Shown here: in pieces, positions 20,881 to 33,803 of the stretch
Numbering within the stretch: the first letter of the stretch is position 1
How the letters are laid out: every line of letters begins with the position of its first letter
Assembly: GCA_917880885.1 (NCBI GenBank)
Contig: OU862913.1
Location: forward strand, 4,836,001-4,900,000
Length of the DNA: 64,000 nucleotides
Direction of reading: 5' to 3'
Source: Limnephilus marmoratus
Taxonomy: Eukaryota; Arthropoda; Insecta; Trichoptera; Limnephilidae
The notes under the pieces: generated by a model
Database searches by the model: none
What the model saw: the letters and a program-made list of their open reading frames with translations, nothing else
Told to the model about the DNA's origin: nothing
Position numbers and translations under genes: made by a program

Positions 20881-22960
20881 TGAAGAATCACACATGCGCT
20901 TGTAAAACGTTGGTTTTATATCCTTTAAAAAGCAAATTTATGAAATATTTTTAAAAAATGCTATTCCGTCATACTTGCATCACGAACAATAAAAAATATT
21001 TATGTACGTAATAATCAATTTTGATTTTATTTTCAAGTAAACGATAATATTTTCCCAGTTCCAATTTAAAATTGTCCCATGACAACCTCATCTTAACGCA
21101 TTTATAAGACAAACTTCTCTCTCTCGTTGACCCCAATTCAAATATCGCTCTGGATATTATTACACGGTTATTCTTACAGCAGCGTATCACCCTTCTAGTT
21201 TTTCCTCTCTGCGCCATCTTAAGGCATTCTTTGTCAGAAAGTACTTTTCCTGATCTATAGAAATATAATTATTTCACTCTAATCTTCAAAACCGGGGATT
21301 AAAAGGAACTAACCAATTATAGATCGATTTGCATATTATCAACTATTTTATAACTTTGAAGCTTCTGGCGCTTTTACGCTCTTGTTTTTTTATAGGTTTT
21401 ATATTGTGTGATCTTGCAGTTGGAGATTTTCTTTGCTACTCGCCTTTGCAAATTAAACACATTTTGCATTTGTCTGATCGTACTTGATATATTTCTTGAT
21501 TTTCATCCCAAAAAATTATTACAGTGGTGGTGAATCGTGCACGATGGCACGGGGTTTAGAATAACCTGTGGTGATTCCTTACTAAATCAAACGCCTATGG
21601 ATTTCGATAGAATTATGACCAATCACCAAACAAGATCGTATACACAATTAAGCAATACTGAATGTTATGTCTCGTAGCTTGATCTTCATTCGGCGGCAGT
21701 CATAGGTGTATCCAAGGCGTAGGTACGATAAGATTGTTCGGTTATTATAACCACGATATAGTTTGAGTCACGATACGATGAAGCGGTTCACACGAAGCAT
21801 TCGGTAGAGACGGCGATATTATAATGCTTCACATTACACGCTTCCGATTGATAGAAAATAACATTTCAACGTCGAGCGAAATGTCACGTTACGTTTTGTT
21901 TCGATGGTTGTTGATAGACTGGCGCAGGGATGTTCATCACTGAACTGGCGATATAACGGTACTTGACTTGTCCACCGTATAGGTAAGTACAAGTATTGGC
22001 CACAAACCCCGGCAGCCTGCCGGGTGTGCAACTCAGGTACTTAACCACAAACCCCGGCACGCTGACGGGCTAGAGTAGGTCCGCCAAAAAACAGAATACG
22101 AGTTCAACAATGACATTTTTCAATAAAATTTTAAATGCCGAACATTCTGTAGATAATTAATCATTCATTTCATAGAATTGGCAATAAAATGTTTCTTATG
22201 TTTTTTCACTGATATTTGTGTTCCAAGTTTTGTATGCTGCCAGCCGCCATTTAATTTCTTCAAAATTGCGAGTGGTTCTAGGCTTTTGGTAGTGACCCTG
22301 AATGTCCCTGATTGCTTTGAGGACTATCATACCAAATTATTTTATTAGTCATTAGTATACATGTATGTAAAAAACAAAAAATATTATTGTTCGATTTATG
22401 AATATTATGTTTTTTGTAACTTTTTGAATAAAAATGTGGAAAAAAACTTACGAAAAAAGAGAAGGTTATATTTTTATCCTTATTTCCACATATTTTAATA
22501 TATTTTTTAAATTTTATTTTAATGTTTTTCTTTACCTTAATCAAATATGTAAAGAAATTAATTTATTTGAATATATGGTTTAAAAGTTACAATAGATTTA
22601 GTACACCAATGCAGATTTTCAATTTTTGCTACAAAATTAATTCAGTGGTGAAGGCCAATTTTTTTGCTCATTAATTCTGTGGCCAATGGGTTAATGTGCG
22701 GAAATCAACTTCTGGGTTCCTCCGATTTGTATGGTAAATTGGAACACAAATACCTACGTATGAAATCCATCAGCGTTATGCAACAGGTGGCTAGGTTTTT
22801 TAAATGGAACACATTTTTTCTCCTAAGACAAAGAAACTACATTCTTTTTTTTTATAGAACTAATTCGAATAGAAAGAAAATAATTAAATTAGGTAGGTAC
22901 TTGCCTAGAAGTAATTGCCCATAGAACAAGTACCTACTTAATAAATATCAATTTTAACCA
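20881..22960. other. No gene recognised
   Basis: AT-rich sequence with short open frames only. A 31-bp direct repeat around CACAAACCCCGGCA occurs near 21999 and 22040. The part near 22600-22960 may be the 3' LTR of BEL-1 (it follows the purine tract TTGTCGGGGAGC on the minus strand near 22970), but no second LTR is available for comparison. Confidence 0.5.
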
Positions 22961-23339
22961 TAGCTCCCCGACAAAAAGTGCTGAAATTAAATGAAAGTTA
23001 TTTTTAGAACCATATAAAGTTAAAATTGATTATTATTATTTGTCAGAATATTTTTTTTTTAATTAGAAAGATTAAATTATTTCTTAAAAATAAAAAGAGC
23101 TGAAACTAGCTAATACATATATCGTAATCCATTGATTGTTGTAGTTAGTTTAGAAACAATAAAATAATAAATTGAAATAAATCATTAGAAGAAGCATAAA
23201 AAAAAATAACACTAAATTATAAAATGTTCATCTTCTTGATCCTAGATCGATAGCCTCTGCAGTTCTTGTCCTCAAGAAAGATGGCTTCTTTTTGATCCTG
23301 CTCTTCTTAGATGTTAGTAGTTTTATTTTGATTCAGTTC

Positions 23340-24475
23340 TTCTAAGATGTGGTAGCATCGTCCATCGGTAGAAGACACAATTTGGTAATGGGCCTTTTCA
23401 TATACCCTTGCTGCGTCTTCAAGGTGACTACACGGGTTATCCCATCTTGTCCAGGGTGAGTGGCAATGACACGTCCCATCCTCCATAAATTTGGTGGTGC
23501 GTTGTCGTCTTTGATGATAACTAAGTCCCCAGTCTTTGGTTGTCGCCGGTTCCCATCCGTCCATTTAGTCCTTTGCTGCAGCTCTCCCAGATATTCAATT
23601 CTCCATCTTGACCACAAGCTCTGTCTTAGCTGGCTTAGTTTTTGGAAATTATTAAGTCTGTTTATGGGAATGTGTTGTAGATCAGGTTCAGCTACAGCTG
23701 ACAGGTTATCACCAATAAGAAAGTGACCTGGAGTAAGTGCGAAGAGGTCGAGGGGATCGTTGGATAGTGGAATTAAAGGCATAGAATTTATGCAGGACTC
23801 TATTTGGTATAATAACGTACACATCTCTTCATATGTTAATGAAGAGACGTTTGCCACTCTTTTTACGTGATATTTTACACTTTTTATGTTAGATTCCCAA
23901 AGACCTCCATGATGAGGACCTTTAGGTGGGATAAAAACCCACTGAATAGACATGTTAGTTAAGTAATTAGCTATTTCCTTTTGAGAGACATAAATTATAC
24001 ATATTTTTCAATTCATTATTCACTCCAACAAATGTAGTAGCAATATCAGAATACAATTTACTAGGTTTTCCACGTCTAGAAATGAAACGCTTTAAACAAT
24101 TAAGAAATGTATCTGTAGTCAGAGAGGTGACCAGTTCTAAATGAACTGCCTTAGTAGAGAAGCATATAAATAAACAGATATAAGACTTGACTGAATTGGA
24201 TCTCCTACTGATTCCAGACTTTATTAAGATTGGCCATGTGTAATCCAGTCCTGTAACAGAGAACGGTCTACATGGTGACACTCTATCCTGTGGAAGATCA
24301 GACATTATTTGATGACTTGTTTTTGTACTGCATTTGAAGCACACAATACAATTTTTAAGTAATTTTTTAATAAGATTTTTTGCCATTATAGGCCAATATT
24401 TTAGCCTAATAAGTGCTAGTAACGTTTGTGTACCTACATGCAAATTTGTACAATGAAAATGTTTAATCATCAGAC
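23340..24475 (-). pseudogene. BEL-1 integrase core and C-terminal domain
   Basis: 23967-24475 carries the H2C2 finger (H-V-G-T-Q, C-I-V-C) and the integrase core start. 23340-23953 carries the core end with G-G-L-W-E, followed by a DUF5641-type tail ending in L-C-L-L-P. A frame break near 23960 separates them. One core acid appears as D-I-A-T-T instead of the D-N-A seen in BEL-2. It aligns with 49527-50700 of BEL-2. Integrates element cDNA; here broken. Confidence 0.85.
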
Positions 24476-24483
24476 CAAGAAGC

Positions 24484-25164
24484 GACGTCAGAGTGGGTGT
24501 CAGTGGAAAGTATAAGGCCAAAAATAACAAGGTCATAATTACCTGCCCTGAAAAGTCAGATGCACAGAAGATCCTAACAGCAATTCCAGGGCTGACCAAT
24601 GGTAACTTGGTTGCTCATGAGGGCAAACGTCTTAGACCTAATGTTATCTTGAAGGGGATCGAAAAAGAAACACAAGATTCCGAAATATTAGACATGATCT
24701 TCCAACAAAATGATACTATCTACGAAGCCACTGGAAATGATAAGGAAGCTATTAAAATTCTAAGATTCACAAACAACAGGAAAAACGATAGGCTACGAAA
24801 TGTTATTCTGATCGTCAAAAAAGAAGTACATTCAGCTATGTTAAAACAAGAAAGAATAAATATAGGTTTCCAGCGAGTCCGAGTCGAAGACAGCTGCCCA
24901 ATCATGCAGTGCTATAAATGCATGGGATACGGTCACTCCGCCGCGAGATGTACTGAATCAAAAGATCGTTGTCTACACTGTGCTGGTGAACACAAATCAT
25001 CTGACTGCACAAAAAAGGAACAAAAAGAAGAATTCCGTTGCTGGAACTGCTTTAAAATGGCCAAAGGCAAAATTGAGGCACCAAAACACAGATCAAACGA
25101 TAGGGACTGCCCCTACCGTACCATAATGATGTCACGCACAATGGAGAGAGTTGACTATGGCTAA
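24484..25164 (+). CDS. LINE-B ORF1, Gag-like CCHC protein (5'-truncated)
   Basis: Open from the insertion junction without a convincing start. It encodes an RRM-like middle followed by three CCHC-type knuckles (C-Y-K-C-M-G-Y-G-H, C-L-H-C-x-x-x-H, C-W-N-C, about residues 140-200), typical of ORF1 in I/jockey/CR1 elements, which binds the LINE RNA. The stop TAA at 25162-25164 overlaps the ORF2 ATG at 25157, suggesting reinitiation. The frame is intact for 220 codons. Confidence 0.85.
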   Translation, partial: DVRVGVSGKYKAKNNKVIITCPEKSDAQKILTAIPGLTNGNLVAHEGKRLRPNVILKGIEKETQDSEILDMIFQQNDTIYEATGNDKEAIKILRFTNNRKNDRLRNVILIVKKEVHSAMLKQERINIGFQRVRVEDSCPIMQCYKCMGYGHSAARCTESKDRCLHCAGEHKSSDCTKKEQKEEFRCWNCFKMAKGKIEAPKHRSNDRDCPYRTIMMSRTMERVDYG

Positions 25165-28083
25165 CTCAACTGTAACTACAGCATCCGGGACCCAGGCCAG
25201 TATAAATGAATACAAATATGAGAAAATTGAAGACTATAAGCCAATAAAAAATAGCCTTCGAATAATGTATCTTAACGCGAGAAGTATCAGAAATAAAATT
25301 GACGAGATTGAAGAAACTTTAAAGAGCATCAAACCCACTGTACACGTACTTGCAATATCCGAAACCTGGTTGGAAGATGGTGAGGAGTGCTTCTTCAACA
25401 TCGACGGCTACCAAAGTGCATTTGCGTCTCGCACCAATGAAAGAGGAGGAGGGGTGATTCTCTACACGCACCATTCACTAAATGCTACAACTATTGAAAA
25501 ACATTGTAGTGAAAATTCTTTCTTAGGAATTAATATCCGTAATAGAAATTTTAAACCGTTAAATATTTATGTTATCTACAGAAAGCCTACCTCAAACATT
25601 AACGAATTCTTTATGATCTTGAATCTATTTTAAATAACTGTAGAAATGATACCCTTATCTTTGGTGACTTCAACATTGACATTCTTCAAAAAAATAATAC
25701 ATCTCTTAAGTACATCAACACGCTAGACTCATACAACTGTTTCATATGTAACACATCCTATCCTACACGAGTAACAGATACCTCTACTTCTCTAATAGAC
25801 CATATCATCTCAAACAGACAAAATATTTCCTCAACTACTGCAAATATAGATGCCCACCTAAGTGATCATAACATTTTGATATTAGATTACCAAAACAGCT
25901 TGAAACATCACACTAATAATAGAATACATTCTTTTTCAAACAACACCAAAACCGAAAAAAACATGTTAAAAACATATTTAGAATTCCACAACTTTCTACA
26001 CGAAACCACCAGTAATGCCAATGAAAACTATAATAATTTTAATGAATACATCAAAACAGCAATAAAATCATCCCAACATAAATCTGAGTTACGTATAGGA
26101 GACCAACGGAGGGGTAATACTCCATGGTTTGATGCAAAATTAAATGCACTTATCAAACAGCGCAACAATGCGTTTAACCTCTGGAAAAAAAATCAGCAAA
26201 GTGATATATTCACAGCACTGAGAAATAAAACAAGAAATCAAGTTACCAACTACAGAAGATATGCTAAAACCAAATACTACACGACTATATTTAAGGAAAA
26301 CCTGCGTAATCCGCGACAGACATGGAAAATAATAAATGCAATTCTAACAAATAGCTCGACAACCCAGAAAGATGAAATTGAATGTCTTCTCATTAAGAAT
26401 GAAGAAATAACATGCCCAACACAGATAGCTTCAACTTTTAACAACTTCTTTATATCAGTTGGGGAAAACTTAGCAGCTACAATTGCATCATATCCAGATG
26501 ATTCTATCACTATAAACACGGACCAAAAAGCAATCCAGTCCTTATATATGGCCAAAACAAATAAAACAGAAGTTCTCAGTATCATCTCTCAACTAAAGTC
26601 TAATGCATCTCCAGGTTTAGATGGAATTACACCAGTGTACCTGAACTTTTGCAAAGATATATTAGCTGACCACCTTGTTTTTCTTATTAATCAATCCCTG
26701 GATAGTGGAATCTTCCCAGATCAACTAAAGATAGCAAAAATAATTCCGATTTACAAAGATGATTGCAAAAAAAATCCTTCTAATTATCGTCCTATATCCA
26801 TCCTCTCTGTCTTCTCTAAAGTTTTTGAAAAGGTTATTAAGCTTAGGCTCACTAAATATCTCTTATCAAACAATTTACTCGCATCCCAACAGTATGGATT
26901 CAGAAACCAATCTAACACAAAATGTGCTGCCTTCGATTTTGTATACGCCCTCCAAAAGCATATAGACCAGGGTAAGCATGCTGCAGGCTTATTTATAGAT
27001 TTAAAAAAGGCTTTCTATACGGTTGACCATGGGATACTACTAAAGAAGCTAGACCACCTAGGCATAGTAGGCACTCCCCTGAAGTTACTGTGTAGCTACC
27101 TCTCTAACCGACACTGCCAGACCTTTGTTGGAAAAGGGACAAGCAGCATGGGAACGATAAAATGTGGCGTGCCTCAGGGCTCCGTACTTGGACCATTACT
27201 ATTTTTAATATATATAAATGATATTGCTAAATGGGGTCTTAAGGGTACAATACAACTCTATGCAGATGACACAGTGATTCTTTATCACAATAATGATTTG
27301 AACGAACTTGAAAAGGAAATGGAAAGGGATATAGCTTGCCTGGCAAACTGGCTGCGATTAAACAAACTTAGCCTAAACATAAAAAAAACACATTACATAC
27401 TGTTTGCAAATAAAAAAAATGTAAGTCTTAATATAAGTCTTGATAATAACCGCCTTGAAAGGGCTGATGTTACAAAATATCTTGGCCTTTTCATTGATTC
27501 ACAACTCACATGGAATCACCAATTTAAACATGTTCTATCCAAAATTACTCCTATAACTGGTGTTTTATATAGACTTCGCGGGTTACTTCCTCCCTCTCTA
27601 TTAAAATCGATTTACCATGCTATGATTCACTCACATCTAATATATCTCGCCGGAATCTGGGGATTTGCTACAAAAAAAATGATTTCAGAAGTCCAAGTCG
27701 TCCAAAATAGAGCCCTGCGAAATATTTTCAGTCTACCTTGGGACACACATGTCAAAGACATCTACAGAAACACCCAAATACTTCCTTTTAATACCATTCC
27801 CACTTTTGAAATAACGAAAACTATATTACAAGTAATTCAACACTCGGCACATTCCAACACTACACTCTATTACAATTGCGACGTACACCAACACAACACA
27901 AGAAATCACAACAAACTTCATATACCAAAAATCAAATCAACAAAATATGGACTAAGATCCCTAGAATACATAGCTCACACAAAATATAATCAACTACCCA
28001 ACGAGATCAAATGTGCAAGTCAATGTAAAAAGACCCAAACTAACATGCTCAAACTTCATCTTATTAATGACTTTCTGAAATAA
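25157..28083 (+). pseudogene. LINE-B ORF2, endonuclease and reverse transcriptase, one frameshift
   Basis: From the ATG at 25157, the endonuclease has Y-L-N-A-R-S-I-R near 25270, S-E-T-W-L near 25360, and, after a one-base shift near 25610-25630, G-D-F-N-I (about 25660) and the S-D-H-N catalytic end (about 25865). RT follows with N-Y-R-P-I-S (26785), G-V-P-Q-G-S-V (27170) and Y-A-D-D-T (27260). The RT open frame is 735 codons without a stop. One conserved position reads K-A-F-Y where K-A-F-D is usual (about 27010), and that Asp is normally needed. The copy is probably dead. Confidence 0.9.
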
Positions 28084-28261
28084 TAATGTTGTGTATGTCC
28101 CCATCATATGTCCATTTAATACATACAGCTATATGTTTCATGTAATGCGTATCATTCCCGCAATGAGTTTATTAACTCCTGGGAGTACAATGCTTTATAT
28201 AATATACTATATTCTGTATAGTATACTTTTGATAAATAAAAAAAAAATAATAAAAAAATAA

Positions 28262-28734
28262 AAAATGATTAACTTTGTTAGAGGGTGATCGTGAGGTAGT
28301 AATATCGGATGTTTTTGTGCTTCATGTATCAGTTTTCCTGTGGACAATCTCCCACCTACATGCAATAAATCCATATGTATAAATGGGCTTAATGATTTGA
28401 GATGACTGGTATTATCTAAGTTTTTTCCCGCCTTTAATGTTTTAATTTCTTTTGAAAATGAATAAGATTGAGCGACTATTATTAATGATTGTAATGACTT
28501 GTTTAATTCTATTATTGAAAGTTGTCCGCTAAATGTATGTGTTTTTCTTGTATTATTAATGAAACGTAGGATATAAGCAGTTACTCTTTGTAAACGCGTG
28601 AAAGAAGAAAAACGATAAAACAATACCCAATCTTTATTCATACTGACGGTTAAATTTATTTTGGTTTTTAATTCCGGTGGATCGATGCAAATTTCCTTAT
28701 AGTTCGGCCAACTTACTTCATCTTGAGTAACCAA
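28262..28734 (-). pseudogene. BEL-1 integrase N-terminal region
   Basis: Aligns with BEL-2 residues before the H2C2 finger: S-x-L-x-P-F then L-L-H-V-G-G-R-L and H-P-I-L-L-P. It ends exactly at the LINE-B tail. The frame is open here, and a break near 28740 separates it from the RNase H part. Confidence 0.85.
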
Positions 28735-28745
28735 TTAGGACCTCT

Positions 28746-29606
28746 TCACCAGATTTCTGAAGAAAATAGACTTTTAGCACTGGCTCCTCTTGATAAAATA
28801 TCCGCAGCGTTATCTTCGGAGTTGACATGCTTCCATTGACTGGTTTCGCTTCTTTCCTGTATTTCTGCAACTCTATTTGCAACGAATGTATTCCATCGCG
28901 CTGGTTGATTTCCTATCCAGCATAGAGTTATAGTGGAATCACACCAATAAAATGTTTTATCCAAAGGAATAAGTAGGGATTCCTTTACTTTTTCAACAAC
29001 TTTTGTTAACAGAACAGCACCACATAATTCCAATTTAGGCAAAGAAATGTTTTGTAATGGAGCTACTCTTGATTTAGCTGTGATTAATTGAGAATGCCGT
29101 TTTCCTGATTGGTCTGTGGATAGCATATATACACAAGCAGCATATGCTTTTTGGGATGCGTCACAAAATCCGTGCAATTGTATATTTACAGTTTGTTTAC
29201 ATATAATTTTTCTAGGTATTTGAAAAGAATTTACACCCTTTAAATCTTCTAAATATTTTTTCCAAAGCTTCAGAATTTCTATAGGTATTTCTTCATCCCA
29301 AGATATCTTTTTTTGCCATAATCTCTGCATAATAAGTTTAGCATTCACGGTTACTGGTCCTAGCAAGCCTAATGGATCGAAAATACTAGCAATCAGTGAC
29401 AAAATATTCCGTTTATTATAAATAGGATGTGACGGTAGTACCACGTGATATAAAAAACTATCTTTTTCGCAATTCCAAGCTAAGCCTAGAATTTTCTCTC
29501 CTTCTTGTTTGTCCAAAATTATCATATCAGTGGCCTGACCGGCCTCCGATGACAAATCAGAAGAATTAGACCGCCATTTTCTTAAGTTCATACCGGCCGA
29601 ATTCAT
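28746..29606 (-). pseudogene. BEL-1 RNase H / connection region
   Basis: It begins with G-M-N-L-R-K-W, has F-D-P-L-G-L-L-G-P-V, then the Pao-type RNase H with H-G-F-C-D-A-S (about 29160), L-P-K-L-E-L (about 29040) and Y-W-C-D-S (about 28955), ending in A-D-I-L-S-R-G. All these acids are present. It removes RNA from the RNA-DNA hybrid. Frame breaks lie at both borders. Confidence 0.85.
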
Positions 29607-29652
29607 TATGGACTGTTCATTGACATAACTGTTATTTTAACAAATTACAGGA

Positions 29653-31114
29653 TTACACATCGTCTCCACCTGTAATTAGATCATCCATGTAAAAATCTTT
29701 CTCTAAAATGAGAAAGATGACGGTCCCATACCATAAATTATCGTATTTAACTTGAAATGGCCCATTTCCTCTTCTGGAGATGCTCGCCAAAGTATTTTTT
29801 GGAAGACGCGTTGTTGACTTTCTAATGTTGACCTGTCTGTACTGATATTTTCTAAAATTCAACAAATGGGTGTATAAATCATTTTGTTTTATTGGACCAA
29901 CCATTAACGCGTCGTTTATTGATATCCCGCTGGAGGTTTTTGCGGAGCCGTCGAACACCACTCTTAGTTTGGTAGTGCTGCTGGTTTCCTTTTTGATTGC
30001 ATGATTAGGTAAATAGTATGATTTTTCTTCATTTGAAACTGGTTCAAATTTTGTCATATGACCTAAGTTTTCATATTCTTCCATGAATTTAATGTATTGA
30101 AGTTTCAAATCCGTATTAGAAGATAATTTCTTTTCCAAGTGTAAAAATCTTTTTTCTGCCATAGGCAAGGAAGTACCTATTTGATCTTTACAAGGTCGGA
30201 ATGGTAAGCTTACTTCAAAACGCCCATTTTCATCCCTTTTTTGGGTGGACGTGAAGCTCTCTTCACATGCCTTTTCTTCATAATTTTGGTGCTTGATGGA
30301 CACCAATTCCTCCTGTTTCCAAAATCTTTCAATTTGATTGTGAATCATATTTAAAGATAAGTGACATGAAGATGATTCTTGCTCTTTTTTTGTAGTGCAC
30401 GTTCTAATTGGCCCGGATAATATCCATCCAAGTTCAGTGCGTTGCAGCGTAGGTCCAGTTGTTCCTAATCTCAATTGATCAGTGGTCAGCATTTCCCAAA
30501 ATAGTTCGGAGCCGAGTAATATATCCACATGACCGGAAGTGGAAAATTCAGGATCGGCCAATTTCAATCCTGGTGGTATGTTTGCCTCCCTTTTTGGAAA
30601 AGAGGTCTGCGGTAACTTGCTGGTGATTTCTTGTAATACCAAGCAAGTAACAAGTTTTTTGTAATTAGAGTTTATTGATGACAATTCAAACGAGAGGCTC
30701 TTCTTTATATTTGTTATATTATTATGTAACCCAGAGACCGGCATATTTAATGACTTGTACTTTATGTTTAATTTTTTAGCAAATCGTTCAGTTATGAAAT
30801 TCACCTGAGAACCATTATCCAACAATACTCTCGCTGAATGAATAATTCCATTACTGTCCTTTACGTTCACCATTGCCGTTGATAACAATATTGTTTTTTC
30901 TGTTTCTCCATAGGTGGAATGGTTTGAGACTGGTACTTGATCCATGCTATTCTCAGTGTCTTGATCCTCTTTAGGGAAAATATGGAGTAACGTGTTGTGT
31001 CCTGCCTTATTGCAAGTTCTACAATTATTCTTACTCCTGCATTCTTTAGTTGAATGACCTACATTTAAACACTTGATGCAAGCTTGTAATTGCTTGATTT
31101 TCTCATACCGTTTA
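29653..31114 (-). pseudogene. BEL-1 gag end, protease and reverse transcriptase
   Basis: From 31114 downward: CCHC-type knuckles (C-I-K-C, C-R-T-C), a protease with L-D-N-G-S-Q in place of the usual D-S-G/D-T-G, a DUF1758-like stretch and RT with V-V-F-D-G-S-A and Y-M-D-D-L (about 29680). Near 29780-29840 the RT core is shortened and out of frame, losing most of the palm between F-R-K and Y-M-D-D. The knuckle region ends at the 31110-31114 junction with the inserted block. Confidence 0.8.
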
Positions 31115-31473
31115 TTTATTTTTTTTTTTTTTATTTGTTAGCGTTATAAACAGTCATTCCAAGTTCATATATAACAGTGTTAGAGATAGTCATATCATTG
31201 ACCAATAAAATAACGACATAAAAATTTTAGACCATAATAAAAAGAAAAACAAACAAAACAATATATGTATGTAATATAAACAGTTCTGAAAAAGTGCATC
31301 TACTCACTTAAATCTACAAAAAATGTATTTTCAAGGGTAATATATACTGTAACATTTTTGAAGAGGTTATTTAATGCAAACTGCTGAAATCAAAAAAGAA
31401 AATGTAATGACAATGAAAAAAAAATGAAAATGAAACAGAAAGATAAGGAATTAATGAAACATTAAGTTTTCCG

Positions 31474-31940
31474 TTAAATATTACTTTTTACGAATTTTAT
31501 GAATTTGGCAAGGTTCGTGTTAAACATGTCAATGTCTGTGCATAATCTATTGAAAGTGCTACAGCTTCTTCTTATAAACACATTTTGAAGATAATTAGCA
31601 TTGCTCTTAGGAATATAAAATATGTCTGGAGATCGAGTGACTCTTATTGGACATCTGAAATTAATATTTTGTAATAGGTAAGGGCTATCAATAAAATTGT
31701 GGATTATCTTATAAAGCATTACTAGGTCTCTGATATCTCTGCGTTGATCAAGGGTTTTGAGGTTCATAGAGACATAATTTACATCATTTCGCATGCGAAA
31801 CGAAACATATTTCAAAAACTTTTTCTGGACTCTTTCTATATTTGATTTATATGTAGAACAATGAGGGTTCCATACTGTTGAAGCATACTCTAAGTGGCTT
31901 CTGACGTATGATATGTAGAGAATCTTAAATGTTTGTGGAT
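31474..31940 (-). pseudogene. LINE-D ORF2 C-terminus
   Basis: Starts with a F-K-x-x-Y-x-S-Y-V-R-S and L-E-Y-A-S block (about 31860-31930), crosses a frame break near 31815, then gives a 110-codon open piece matching the last part of LINE-E ORF2. Stops normally near 31474. Confidence 0.8.
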
Positions 31941-31942
31941 TT

Positions 31943-33553
31943 TTGAAAACAGAACTTACTCTAAGTATAAATCAAAAAGTATATAATCCAACTGACGTCG
32001 GAAACCATACATCCAATATAAGCAATATTGAGGTGACGCGAGAAATCGTCTCAAAATACCTTAAGGAAATAGATACTTGCAAAGGTGCTGGTCCTGACGA
32101 AATACCTTCAATCCTTATTAAACGATGTGCAAACAATCTAGCCTTACCCCTCTCTTTGATTTTCAATCGTTCTCTTACCGAATGCACTGTCCCAGTTATA
32201 TGGAAATCCGCGTTTGTATCTCCCATCTTCAAGAATGGGAAAAAAACTGATGTCAAAAACTACAGGCCAATCTCCAAACTTTGCATATTCAACAAAATTT
32301 TTGAAAAAATAATCTATGATCAACTATATGCTGCTCTTAAACCTAGCCTGAATATGAACCATCACGGTTTCATTAGTGGTAAATCAACAAGCACAAATCT
32401 TTTAACTTTCACAGAGTACCTCCAGGATAATTTGGATAACCGAATACAAGTGGACACTATCTATACCGACTTTAGTAAGGCGTTTGACAGGGTCGATCAC
32501 TCAATCTTGTTAAACAAGCTCTTAGAGATTGGTATTCACGGCAATCTTTATCGTTGGCTCTCTTCGTATATCTCCAACCGTAGCCAAATAGTAGTGGTTG
32601 CTGGATTTAAATCAGATTCTTTTGCTGTTACATCAGGAGTTCCTCAAGGTAGCCTGTTGGGACCATTATTATTAAACATCTATATCAATGATGTTGGTAA
32701 CTGTTTTCTAAACTCCCAAACTATCCTGTATGCAGATGACATGAAAATATTTTCACCTATAAACTCAATCGAGGACTGTCAGAAGCTGCAAGATGATTTG
32801 CTACGCTTGAGCACGTATTGTAATGCCCATTGTCTGGAAATAAATATTTCTAAGTGCTTCATCGTGCGCTTTACTAGAAATAAAAACGTATTAATCCATG
32901 AATACTCAATTAATCATGTACCGCTGTCTATTAAATTCGAAAGTAAGGACCTTGGGGTTATACTTGATAGTAAACTGAATTTCAACAAACATATCGACCA
33001 TATAGTCACAAACGCATCTTCTATGCTTGGTTTCATAATCCGCTCCTGTAAACAATTTAAAGACCTTACTACTTTCAAAACACTGTATTTCTCATATGTT
33101 CGTAGTATCCTTGAATACGCATCTCAGGTGTGGAACCCAGGCTATGCAGTGCACAAAAATAGAATTGAAAGCGTTCAAAATAGATTTTTAAGGTACCTCA
33201 ATTTCCGCTCTTTTCGACCTCATGTTAGTAATGAAGACTCTGCAAAGTTCTTCAAAATACAAACGTTAACTTGTCGAAGAAACATAGCAGATTCAGAAAT
33301 GTTATTTAAAATTACACATAACTTAATCGATTCTCCTGATCTTCTTCAACGTCTATCATTCCATGTTCCAAATCGCAACAGCAGGCAGTCACTTACCTTT
33401 AATCTCCCTCTTTGCAAGACCAACTCCAAACAGAACTCATTTATCTACAGATCCACACACTCATTTAACTCAAATTATTACCACATTGACATTTTTAACT
33501 CAACTTTACGTGACATAAAACGAAAACTCACCGAGCACCATGACTCAAACTAG
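31943..33553 (+). CDS. LINE-E reverse transcriptase (partial ORF2)
   Basis: An open frame of about 536 codons without a break. RT blocks seen are N-Y-R-P-I-S-K (about 32262), H-G-F-I-S-G-K (about 32370), D-F-S-K-A-F-D (about 32467), G-V-P-Q-G-S-L-L-G-P (about 32636) and Y-A-D-D-M (about 32730). The C-terminal region has L-E-Y-A-S-Q-V-W-N-P. The endonuclease and ORF1 are missing through 5' truncation; the codons before about 31960 probably belong to the junction. The polymerase core looks complete. Confidence 0.9.
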   Translation: MKTELTLSINQKVYNPTDVGNHTSNISNIEVTREIVSKYLKEIDTCKGAGPDEIPSILIKRCANNLALPLSLIFNRSLTECTVPVIWKSAFVSPIFKNGKKTDVKNYRPISKLCIFNKIFEKIIYDQLYAALKPSLNMNHHGFISGKSTSTNLLTFTEYLQDNLDNRIQVDTIYTDFSKAFDRVDHSILLNKLLEIGIHGNLYRWLSSYISNRSQIVVVAGFKSDSFAVTSGVPQGSLLGPLLLNIYINDVGNCFLNSQTILYADDMKIFSPINSIEDCQKLQDDLLRLSTYCNAHCLEINISKCFIVRFTRNKNVLIHEYSINHVPLSIKFESKDLGVILDSKLNFNKHIDHIVTNASSMLGFIIRSCKQFKDLTTFKTLYFSYVRSILEYASQVWNPGYAVHKNRIESVQNRFLRYLNFRSFRPHVSNEDSAKFFKIQTLTCRRNIADSEMLFKITHNLIDSPDLLQRLSFHVPNRNSRQSLTFNLPLCKTNSKQNSFIYRSTHSFNSNYYHIDIFNSTLRDIKRKLTEHHDSN

Positions 33554-33803
33554 AAAGTTCAATCCCTATATATATTCCCGTTCTTTGCCTCTTAATCCTA
33601 TTCCTATGTTCCTCCTCCCCCCCCCCCCTTTTTATATTTTGTAACTAAAAAATAAAACTTACATATCACACTTTATTATTGTAACTATCATCAGTGGAAA
33701 GTTCTTAATTGGCATAATTGACATCCTATTGTTTTATTGTTTGTAATTTCTGATTTGCTGTCAACTTTCTCCAAAATAAATAAAATAAAAATAAAAATAA
33801 ATC
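31943..33803 (+). mobile_element. LINE-E, 5'-truncated jockey-like LINE
   Basis: Contains only the RT half of ORF2, a 3' UTR with a ten-C run near 33618 and an AATAAAATAAAAATAAA tail ending about 33803. It lies in LINE-D in opposite orientation. A few LINE-D residues are missing at the junction, so a small deletion accompanied insertion. The long undamaged frame makes it younger than its host LINE. Confidence 0.8.

Larger units (their letters stand above)
24484..28261 (+). mobile_element. LINE-B, a jockey/CR1-like retrotransposon inserted in BEL-1
   Basis: It has two ORFs followed by an A-rich tail of ATAAAAAAA type ending near 28261. BEL-1 integrase sequence resumes on both sides. A short imperfect duplication (ATGATT / ATCATT on the BEL strand) may be the target repeat. 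The 5' end is cut within ORF1, so the copy is truncated. Relative to BEL-1 it is in opposite orientation and better preserved, hence younger. Confidence 0.8.
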